Shown here piece after piece: positions 1 through 4,982 of a DNA stretch of 6,694 bases. A program made the translations under genes and the position numbers. The stretch is from assembly GCA_014238195.1 (NCBI GenBank), contig JABABO010000106.1, positions 1 to 6,694 of the forward strand. Direction: 5' to 3'. Positions within the stretch are counted from its first letter, which is position 1; the number at the start of each line of letters is the position of its first letter. Under the pieces are notes generated by a model. That model ran no database searches and had not been told where the DNA came from. It saw only the letters and a program-made list of their open reading frames with translations. Source of the stretch: Kordiimonadaceae bacterium (GTDB taxonomy: Bacteria; Pseudomonadota; Alphaproteobacteria; Sphingomonadales; Kordiimonadaceae).

Positions 1-386
1 TGTCGGCTGATCCTGTTCAAGAAGTGAAGGTAGGATACGAGATACTAAAAGGACTTGGCCTTCGTCACCGTGGTGTGCGGATCGTGTCTTGTCCTTCTTG
101 CGCGCGTCAGGCATTTCCTGTGATTAAAACCGTTGAGGTATTGGAAGAACGCTTAAGCCATATCCATACCCCATTAAGTTTGTCGATAATTGGTTGTGTT
201 GTGAACGGCCCAGGTGAAGCCCGAGAAACAGATATAGGCTTAACAGGTGGTGGTAATGGCAATCATATGGTTTATCTAAGTGGGATGACGGATCATAAAA
301 TTACTGATGATCGTTTGGTTGAGCATATCGTTGAACTGGTGGAAGCAAAAGCAGCAGAGCTTGATGCTAATGGCTCCCATTCTTAG
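1..386 (+). CDS. ispG: 4-hydroxy-3-methylbut-2-enyl diphosphate synthase (IspG/GcpE), 3' part
   Basis: The gene enters from the left edge; reading starts at base 3 and gives 127 C-terminal residues ending at TAG 384-386. IspG reduces methylerythritol cyclodiphosphate (MEcPP) to HMBPP in the cytosolic MEP isoprenoid pathway, using a 4Fe-4S cluster. The cluster-binding domain is visible: an SCPSCAR motif with two cysteines (codons 90-92 and 99-101), then GCVVNGPGE with the third cysteine (195-197) and the glutamate (216-218) that serves as the fourth ligand in known IspG structures. The glycine-rich segment after it (TGGGNGN) is also typical. All four ligands are intact, so the protein is probably functional. 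The N-terminal TIM-barrel half lies outside the window. The GTG at 24 is an internal valine codon, not a start. hisS follows after 35 nt, so the two are probably co-transcribed. Confidence 0.96.
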   Translation, partial: SADPVQEVKVGYEILKGLGLRHRGVRIVSCPSCARQAFPVIKTVEVLEERLSHIHTPLSLSIIGCVVNGPGEARETDIGLTGGGNGNHMVYLSGMTDHKITDDRLVEHIVELVEAKAAELDANGSHS

Positions 387-421
387 TAAAATTTAGGGCA
401 AAATTTAAGGGGTAACCCGCT

Positions 422-1678
422 ATGAAACTGCAACCAGCACGCGGCACGCGTGATATTTTTGGCAAAGAGGCACGCCGCATGGCCCATGTGGTCCAGACCT
501 TTAAACGGATCGGCGTCACTCATGGCTTTGAAGAATTATCGACGCCTATATTTGAATTTACAGATGTCTTCAAGCGCCCACTGGGTGAAGCCTCTGATAT
601 TGTATCGAAGGAAATGTACACATTTCAAGATCGTGGCGGTGAAGATATTACTTTGCGCCCAGAATTCACGGCTGGGGTTTGTCGGGCTTTTATATCAAAC
701 GGGATGACACAAAACTTACCATGCCGTTTCATGAGCCACGGCCCTGCATTTCGGTACGAGCGTCCGCAAAAGGGACGCTACCGTCAATTTCATCAGTTAA
801 ATGCTGAGCTACTAGGGCCAGATACACCAGAGTTTGACGTGGATATGATTGCTTTTGCCGCTCACATATTATCAGACTTGGGTTTAAGCCAGCGGGTCAC
901 ACTGAATATTAATACGTTGGGTGATGGTGAAAGCCGCGCTTTATACCGTGAAAATTTAGTGGATTATTTTAAATCGCACAAGAATAGCTTGTCTGACGAT
1001 AGCAAAGAACGTTTGACCAAAAACCCGTTGCGTATCTTGGATAGCAAAAGCAAAGACGATCAAGCGATTATTGCTGGTGCACCGAAACTATCAGACCATC
1101 TGAATGAAAAAAGCTGTGATTTTTTTGCGCGTGTGAAAGCAGGCCTTGATGCCAGCAGCATTGCTTATACACACAATGAACGCCTTGTGCGGGGGATGGA
1201 TTACTATAATCATACAGCATTTGAATTTATCACCACAGATCTTGGTGCACAGGGAACCGTGATTGGGGGTGGGCGGTATGACGGACTCATTAAACAACTG
1301 GGTGGTACGCCCACCGCCGGTGTTGGGTTTGCTGGTGGCATTGAGCGCCTTGCCATGTTGCTAACAGAAACGCCTAAAGCTAAGCGCTTGACTGTGCTTA
1401 TGCCGATGGGTGATGCTGCTATGCTTGTTGGTTTTAAAGTCGCGGAAAACCTGCGCCGTGCTGGTATTGCAGTGGCGACAGACCGTAGTGGGAATTTGAC
1501 TAAGCGTTTAAACCGTGCGAGCAAAAAAGGGGCAAGTCATGTCGTGATCATCGGTGATAATGAAATTACAGCCCAAACAGCACAGGTTAAAACGCTGGAT
1601 ACGGGTGACCAACAGGACATAGCCATAAGCCGTGTGGCTGATCATATTAAGTTTACGTCTACTGGGGAAAACCCATGA
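422..1678 (+). CDS. hisS: Histidine--tRNA ligase (HisRS)
   Basis: Class II aminoacyl-tRNA synthetase that charges tRNA-His with histidine in the cytosol, normally as a homodimer. The 418-residue length is usual for the bacterial enzyme. Visible signatures in order: TLRPE (77-81); motif 2 with its loop, FRYERPQKGRYRQFHQ (110-125); the histidine-specific LVRGMDYY (255-262); GGGRYDGL (282-289); and motif 3, GVGFAGGIERL (300-310) with the ATP-binding arginine. Residues from about 322 form the anticodon-binding domain (TVLMPMGD, AGIAVATD). An AAGGGG ribosome site at 407-412, 9 nt before the ATG, supports this start. The stop overlaps the prfA start as ATGA at 1675-1678, which suggests translational coupling. 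The motif 2 loop is of the canonical E. coli type, not the divergent type found in some alphaproteobacterial orders. Confidence 0.98.
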   Translation: MKLQPARGTRDIFGKEARRMAHVVQTFKRIGVTHGFEELSTPIFEFTDVFKRPLGEASDIVSKEMYTFQDRGGEDITLRPEFTAGVCRAFISNGMTQNLPCRFMSHGPAFRYERPQKGRYRQFHQLNAELLGPDTPEFDVDMIAFAAHILSDLGLSQRVTLNINTLGDGESRALYRENLVDYFKSHKNSLSDDSKERLTKNPLRILDSKSKDDQAIIAGAPKLSDHLNEKSCDFFARVKAGLDASSIAYTHNERLVRGMDYYNHTAFEFITTDLGAQGTVIGGGRYDGLIKQLGGTPTAGVGFAGGIERLAMLLTETPKAKRLTVLMPMGDAAMLVGFKVAENLRRAGIAVATDRSGNLTKRLNRASKKGASHVVIIGDNEITAQTAQVKTLDTGDQQDIAISRVADHIKFTSTGENP

Positions 1679-2754
1679 TTATTTCACGCGAGCGTCTTCA
1701 ACAGTTGCTAGATCGTTTTAGCTACCTTGAGCACGCTCTTGGCACGCCCGACGAATTTTCGAATGATGAATTCATCAAATTATCGAAGGAATATTCTGAT
1801 TTGGGGCCAATTGTTGAAGCGGCCCAAGCCCTGCTTAATGCCCGCAACGAGCAAAAAGACCTAGAAGAAATGACAAGCGGTGATGATGCTGAGATGAAAG
1901 AATTAGCGCTTGAAGAGTTAAAAGAATTGAAAGAGCGCTTACCTGAAATGGAAAAAGACCTTTCTATTCAGCTTTTACCCAAAGATGCAGCTGATGCAAA
2001 ATCAGCAATTTTAGAAATCCGTGCAGGTACTGGCGGTGATGAAGCCGCCATATTTGCAGGTAATTTATATAATATGTACGAACGCTATGCTGTCAGCGCG
2101 GGTTGGAAAGTAGAAATGATTTCAGCGAGTGTCGCCGAAGTGGGGGGCTTTAAAGAAATTGTTGCCAATATCAGTGGTAAGGGTGTCTTTGCCAGATTGA
2201 AATTTGAAAGCGGTGTCCACAGGGTTCAACGGGTGCCTGTGACAGAATCCAGTGGCCGTATTCACACAAGTGCTGCAACTGTTGCTGTGTTACCGGAAGC
2301 AGAGGATGTCGATATTGATATTCGTGATCAGGACCTGCGCATTGACACAATGCGGGCTAGTGGTTCGGGTGGTCAGCATGTTAACACAACCGATAGTGCC
2401 GTACGGATAACCCATATTCCTACTGGTTTGATGGTCGTGCAAAGCGAAAAATCGCAACATAAAAATCGTGAAAAGGCCATGAAAATATTGCGGGCACGTT
2501 TATTTGATATGGAGCGTGAAAAACTTGCGAGGGAGCGCTCAGATGACCGTAAAAGTCAGGTGGGAAGCGGTGATAGATCTGAACGTATTCGCACTTATAA
2601 TTATCCGCAAGGACGGGTTACTGATCATCGGATAGGTCTAACGCTGCATAAATTAGATCAGATTTTAGCAGGGGAAGGGTTGGACGAAGTTATCAGCGCC
2701 CTGATAGCAGAAGACCAAGCTTTTAAACTATCAGCTATGGAAGCTGCCCTTTAG
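1675..2754 (+). CDS. prfA: Peptide chain release factor 1 (RF1)
   Basis: RF1 recognises UAA and UAG stop codons in the ribosomal A site and triggers peptide release. The protein has 359 residues, the usual length. Residues 1-100 form the helical N-terminal domain, rich in Glu and Lys. The anticodon-like tripeptide is PVT (188-190) inside HRVQRVPVTESSGRIHTSA; the PxT form marks RF1, whereas RF2 carries SPF. The catalytic GGQ is at 232-234 within GSGGQHVNTTDSAVR. Q234 is the expected target of the methyltransferase encoded next. The RAGTGGDEA segment (116-124) is also a family signature. The start ATG overlaps the hisS stop, and a GGGG(A) element at 1664-1667 lies 7 nt upstream. The stop is TAG, a codon this factor itself reads. 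prmC starts 2 nt later. Confidence 0.98.
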   Translation: MIISRERLQQLLDRFSYLEHALGTPDEFSNDEFIKLSKEYSDLGPIVEAAQALLNARNEQKDLEEMTSGDDAEMKELALEELKELKERLPEMEKDLSIQLLPKDAADAKSAILEIRAGTGGDEAAIFAGNLYNMYERYAVSAGWKVEMISASVAEVGGFKEIVANISGKGVFARLKFESGVHRVQRVPVTESSGRIHTSAATVAVLPEAEDVDIDIRDQDLRIDTMRASGSGGQHVNTTDSAVRITHIPTGLMVVQSEKSQHKNREKAMKILRARLFDMEREKLARERSDDRKSQVGSGDRSERIRTYNYPQGRVTDHRIGLTLHKLDQILAGEGLDEVISALIAEDQAFKLSAMEAAL

Positions 2755-2756
2755 CC

Positions 2757-3635
2757 ATGATGGATCAGCAGCCTATATCACTGGGTGTGTGTATAAAATT
2801 AGGGACAAACCAGATTGAAGAAGCAGGGAGTGTAACCGCGCGCTCAGACGCAGAAATTTTAGCTGCACATGCCCTGAATATACCACGTAATCAGCTATAT
2901 TTTATGTTTGATCATATGCTTAACTCTGGCGAATATGCTTTAATAAAGACATTTTATGATCGCCGTGCTTTGCTAGAACCTGTGGCATATATCACAGGCG
3001 TGCAAGAGTTCTGGAGCCTTGATTTTAAAGTCACCCCATCAACCCTGATTCCACGCCCTGACAGTGAAATATTAGTGGAAGCAGTTTTAAAATATTTAAA
3101 GGCAACTGGTGGCATAAATCAAAAGCGGACTATACTTGATCTGGGTACTGGAACAGGCTGTATTTTATTGTCCCTTTTAAGTGAATGCCCAAACGCAATC
3201 GGGATTGGTGTTGATGTCACCACTGATGCAGTGCAGTTAGCGAAGGATAATGCCCATAATCTAGGGCTTGGTGATCGTACACAGTTTCGACAAAGCGACT
3301 GGTTTGATGCAGTTGAAGCCCCAAATGGTGGATTTGATGTGATTGTTTCTAACCCGCCCTATATACCTTTGCCTGACATGGATTTGCTAATGCCTGATGT
3401 TAAAAACTTTGAACCAACCTTAGCGCTTTTAGGTGGTCATGACGGCCTTGAAATGTATCGTAGTATCATTAAGCGGGCTGGGTCTTACTTGGCCAGTAAT
3501 GGGTGCTTAGCATTTGAAGTGGGCGTTAATCAGGTAAAAGCTGTCGCTGGATTGATGCAGAGCGAGGGATTTAGAAATCCGACTATTGAAAACGACCTAG
3601 GGGGTATTGCGCGTGTCGTTTTAGCAAAAAAATAG
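2757..3635 (+). CDS. prmC: Release factor glutamine N5-methyltransferase PrmC (HemK)
   Basis: SAM-dependent enzyme that methylates the GGQ glutamine of RF1 and RF2, which raises termination efficiency. It has 292 residues, the usual size. An N-terminal helical release-factor-binding domain (about 1-85) ends in PVAYITG and QEFW. The Rossmann methyltransferase domain follows: IPRPDSE (98-104), the SAM-binding loop DLGTGTG (128-134), and the catalytic NPPY motif (199-202), followed by the FEP element (218-220) usual in this family. The start is ATGATG at 2757-2762, so translation may begin at either Met; both give the same protein apart from one residue. No separate Shine-Dalgarno is evident, and the gene begins 2 nt after the prfA stop, so coupling to prfA translation is likely. 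Pairing of prfA and prmC is widespread in bacteria and fits the enzyme-substrate relationship. Confidence 0.97.
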   Translation: MMDQQPISLGVCIKLGTNQIEEAGSVTARSDAEILAAHALNIPRNQLYFMFDHMLNSGEYALIKTFYDRRALLEPVAYITGVQEFWSLDFKVTPSTLIPRPDSEILVEAVLKYLKATGGINQKRTILDLGTGTGCILLSLLSECPNAIGIGVDVTTDAVQLAKDNAHNLGLGDRTQFRQSDWFDAVEAPNGGFDVIVSNPPYIPLPDMDLLMPDVKNFEPTLALLGGHDGLEMYRSIIKRAGSYLASNGCLAFEVGVNQVKAVAGLMQSEGFRNPTIENDLGGIARVVLAKK

Positions 3636-3733
3636 CAGAAATATATATTAAAGGCTTGGAATATAAGACTTTGCAGGCTAGGGTGTTGTTATTGGCATTA
3701 CGCATAAGACTGCAATGCAGCGCGTACCCAGTA

Positions 3734-3788
3734 ATCCGAACATATTTAACTATCGGATATTTTAGTAGGATGAGCCTACTTTTATTAT
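3734..3788 (+). terminator. Two adjacent small hairpins with T runs, candidate operon terminator
   Basis: In the 182-nt gap after prmC there are two short inverted repeats. The first is ATCCGA (3734-3739) with TCGGAT (3753-3758), a 13-nt loop, then TTTT at 3760-3763. The second is AGTAGG (3764-3769) with CCTACT (3775-3780), a 5-nt loop, then a T-rich stretch to about 3788. The second has the better geometry for an intrinsic terminator. Both stems are only 6 bp, so the call is weak. They would end the hisS-prfA-prmC transcript about 30-50 nt before the DUF4167 gene. No convincing promoter for that gene was seen in the gap. Confidence 0.35.
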
Positions 3789-3817
3789 CTCTAACAAATT
3801 GTTGGTATTGATTTCAT

Positions 3818-4633
3818 ATGAAACAAGGACAAAATGTACGCAAAGGTCGTGCGCGTCAGGCACCCCGTAAAGGGGGTCGTGGTGGTGGCCCAGGGCATAA
3901 CCGTCAAGAACAAAAAGTACGCGGTAATCCAAAACAACACATAGACAAGTTCAAAAAACAAGCACACGAGGCATTGCAATCTGGTGATCGGGTGATGAAT
4001 GAATACTATTTACAATATGTGGATCATTATCAGCGTGTTCTGAACGACATGAAACACTTGCAGAACAGTGACCAAACCACAAATTTTGAAGCTAGCAAAA
4101 AACACGACCCAAGTTCGGCTCAGCAAGTTGCAGGTGACCAAAATCCTCAAGATTCTGGTACCTTGAACGGGTCGGAAAATGATACTCAGGAAAAGCCTAA
4201 ACGGGCGCCTAGTCGAAAACCTTTCGGGGATAATCGTAAAGCTGCTGGACCAAAGCATCTTCAAAATCCAAAGCATCTTCAAAATCCAAAGCATCTTCAA
4301 AATCCAAAGCATCTTCAAAATGATGAGCAAACTTTAAAATCACAGAATGATATAACGGATGATATAACGGATGATATAACGGATGATATAACGGATGATA
4401 TAACGGGTGATATAACGGGTGATCCTGTTAAGGATCCAGCCAATGTTGATCAGCCAAAAGAAGTTCATCCTGAATTGGACATAGCGACAGAAACCCTGAA
4501 ATCAGCGCCGCGTACACGCCGCATAGCCAAACCTAAACCAAAAATTGAGACACCAAAAGCTGATAAAGCCAAGAAACCTGCCAGCGAAGAGACATCAGAA
4601 CAGCCAAAAGCACAGCCAGAACCTGCTGAATAA
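3818..4633 (+). CDS. DUF4167 domain protein with internal tandem peptide repeats
   Basis: The 271-residue protein belongs to the DUF4167 family of Alphaproteobacteria; its molecular function is unknown to me. The N-terminus (1-35) is very basic and Gly/Arg-rich, which suggests nucleic-acid binding by inference only. The conserved core follows at about 33-76: KVRGNPKQHIDKF, then SGDRVMNEYYLQYVDHYQRVL, which matches the usual family core (VRG, GDRV, E.YLQ..dHY.R). From about 80 onward it is low-complexity, polar and charged, probably disordered. It contains PKHLQN four times (145-168) and DIT[D/G] six times (178-201). A basic patch RTRR..KPKPK (232-242) and a K/P/E/A-rich tail end the protein. 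The ATG is fixed by an in-frame TGA at 3809-3811; no clear Shine-Dalgarno precedes it. It sits between prmC and clpB, a location I believe is common for the family. Confidence 0.9.
   Translation: MKQGQNVRKGRARQAPRKGGRGGGPGHNRQEQKVRGNPKQHIDKFKKQAHEALQSGDRVMNEYYLQYVDHYQRVLNDMKHLQNSDQTTNFEASKKHDPSSAQQVAGDQNPQDSGTLNGSENDTQEKPKRAPSRKPFGDNRKAAGPKHLQNPKHLQNPKHLQNPKHLQNDEQTLKSQNDITDDITDDITDDITDDITGDITGDPVKDPANVDQPKEVHPELDIATETLKSAPRTRRIAKPKPKIETPKADKAKKPASEETSEQPKAQPEPAE
4250..4321 (+). repeat. Tandem array, 4 identical 18-bp units, in frame
   Basis: Four perfect consecutive copies of CCAAAGCATCTTCAAAAT start at 4250, 4268, 4286 and 4304. Each encodes PKHLQN, residues 145-168 of the DUF4167 protein. 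The unit is a multiple of three, so gain or loss of copies keeps the frame. Perfect identity, including third codon positions, points to recent expansion by slippage or unequal recombination. Confidence 0.97.
4349..4420 (+). repeat. Tandem array, 6 units of 12 bp, in frame
   Basis: Four copies of GATATAACGGAT (4349-4396) are followed by two copies of the variant GATATAACGGGT (4397-4420). They encode DITD four times and DITG twice, residues 178-201 of the DUF4167 protein, an acidic run of unknown role. The single A-to-G change shared by the last two units suggests the variant arose once and then duplicated. The array lies 27 bp after the 18-bp array and has the same total length, 72 bp. Confidence 0.97.
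4421..4436 (+). other. Perfect 6-bp hairpin directly abutting the 12-bp array
   Basis: GATCCT (4421-4426) pairs with AGGATC (4431-4436) around a GTTA loop. It begins at the first base after the 12-bp repeat array, inside the coding sequence (residues DPVKD). A stable stem at an array border could favour polymerase slippage, but coding chance is an equally good explanation. Confidence 0.5.
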
Positions 4634-4692
4634 AGATAACTATGATCATAATCACAACTTGGGCAGCTTATGCGGCCTCTTTTCCGTTGGGC

Positions 4693-4722
4693 CTTGTTTC
4701 TGTGTGAAAACCTACCACATGT
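4693..4722 (+). promoter_or_regulatory. Candidate heat-shock (RpoH/sigma-32) promoter for clpB
   Basis: CTTGTTT (4693-4699), a 15-nt spacer, and CCACATGT (4715-4722) resemble the E. coli sigma-32 boxes CTTGAAA and CCCCATNT (5 of 7 and 7 of 8 positions). clpB is a classic RpoH target, which adds weight. Transcription would begin near 4729, giving a leader of about 250 nt. Alphaproteobacterial RpoH consensus sequences differ somewhat, so this remains tentative. A second CTTG (4901-4904) closer to the gene lacks a convincing partner box. Confidence 0.35.
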
Positions 4723-4724
4723 AT

Positions 4725-4840
4725 AGCGAGACCAATGAATAATGATCTCATTATTTATTGATAAGTCGAACCGTAATAAAAGCGAGACCAATGAATAATG
4801 ATCATATTATTCGCAAAGTCTCTTGGGATAAGTCTAACCG
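4725..4840. repeat. Two-copy direct repeat with palindromic cores, upstream of clpB
   Basis: A 31-bp block at 4725-4755 recurs at 4781-4811 with 29 of 31 bases identical (the first 23 are identical), a 56-bp period. A second block, GATAAGTC[G/T]AACCG, follows each copy (4760-4773 and 4827-4840, 13 of 14 identical), with 4 nt between blocks in the first copy and 15 nt in the second. So this is a duplicated module with one changed spacer. Each 31-bp copy ends in an AT-rich palindromic core. It could be a pair of operator sites or a small dispersed repeat; I recognise neither. Confidence 0.85.
4738..4755. promoter_or_regulatory. Palindrome AATAATGA-TC-TCATTATT, operator-like
   Basis: The two 8-bp arms are exact reverse complements around a 2-bp centre. 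It lies in the first repeat copy, about 16 bp after the candidate sigma-32 -10 box, a position suited to a repressor. It loosely resembles Fur-family boxes (ATAATGAT...TCATTAT), but with the half-site spacing one base shorter, so no regulator is assigned. The second copy has AATAATGATCATATTATT at 4794-4811, which keeps the outer 6-bp arms and has its own inner palindrome ATGATCAT. Confidence 0.45.
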
Positions 4841-4851
4841 ACACAAATACT

Positions 4852-4893
4852 TATAGCCAAATAAGGGTTCAAAATTCTCTGCATTTGGCTATA
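4852..4893. promoter_or_regulatory. Perfect 11-bp inverted repeat with 20-nt spacer, clpB leader
   Basis: TATAGCCAAAT (4852-4862) and ATTTGGCTATA (4883-4893) are exact reverse complements; T4851 and G4894 could add a wobble pair in RNA. The spacer is 20 nt. No T run follows on either strand, so it is not an intrinsic terminator. As RNA it would be a stem-loop in the 5' leader of clpB, ending 89 nt before the start codon; as DNA it could be a pair of half-sites. It does not match the CIRCE heat-shock element (TTAGCACTC-N9-GAGTGCTAA). Confidence 0.7.
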
Positions 4894-4899
4894 GAACAC

Positions 4900-4929
4900 G
4901 CTTGTGTCATAAATTGAGCAAGCAATTTT
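4900..4929 (+). terminator. Small hairpin plus T run, possible attenuator before clpB
   Basis: GCTTG (4900-4904) pairs with CAAGC (4919-4923), extended by one U-G pair, and TTTT follows at 4926-4929. It lies 6 nt after the 11-bp inverted repeat, an arrangement that recalls leader attenuators. The stem is short, the loop about 12-14 nt, and the T run short, so this is only a candidate. Confidence 0.2.
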
Positions 4930-4982
4930 ATACAAACCTGTAGCTGCTTATATGAAGGGCTGCAAAGTGTAGGATTATTCTG

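Larger units (their letters stand above)
4634..4982. other. 349-nt intergenic region upstream of clpB
   Basis: No believable gene lies here on either strand. The region is AT-rich and unusually structured. In order it holds a perfect 10-bp palindrome TATGATCATA (4641-4650), a sigma-32-like promoter candidate (4693-4722), a two-copy direct repeat with palindromic cores (4725-4840), a perfect 11-bp inverted repeat (4852-4893), and a small hairpin with a T run (4900-4929). An AGGA ribosome site (4971-4974) comes just before clpB. No strong terminator for the DUF4167 gene was found; the best candidate is a GGCC/GGCC 4-bp stem at 4674-4693, which is too weak to call. Confidence 0.7.

Noticed and set aside
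4010..4330. Minus-strand frame with repeated ILKMLW
   Set aside because: The repeat is only the reverse reading of the 18-bp array in the DUF4167 gene; no start context or family match.
4250..4420. CRISPR-like array
   Set aside because: Units are contiguous without spacers, in frame and translated; this is a coding minisatellite, not CRISPR.
4674..4700. GGCC...GGCC stem followed by TTGTTTC as terminator of the DUF4167 gene
   Set aside because: Only 4 paired bases, a 12-nt loop and a broken T run; too weak.
4545..4742. Plus-strand frame (65 codons) running out of the DUF4167 gene
   Set aside because: Starts inside the DUF4167 coding sequence in another frame, low-complexity product, no ribosome site.
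4738..4755. Fur box
   Set aside because: The arms resemble Fur-family half-sites, but the centre is one base short of the 19-bp consensus and clpB is not a usual Fur target; kept only as an unassigned palindrome.
4465..4791. Minus-strand frame spanning the DUF4167 end and intergenic region
   Set aside because: Composition and position suggest chance; no domain, and it overlaps a supported gene.
4852..4893. CIRCE (HrcA) element
   Set aside because: Arms are TATAGCCAAAT/ATTTGGCTATA with a 20-nt spacer, not TTAGCACTC/GAGTGCTAA with 9 nt.
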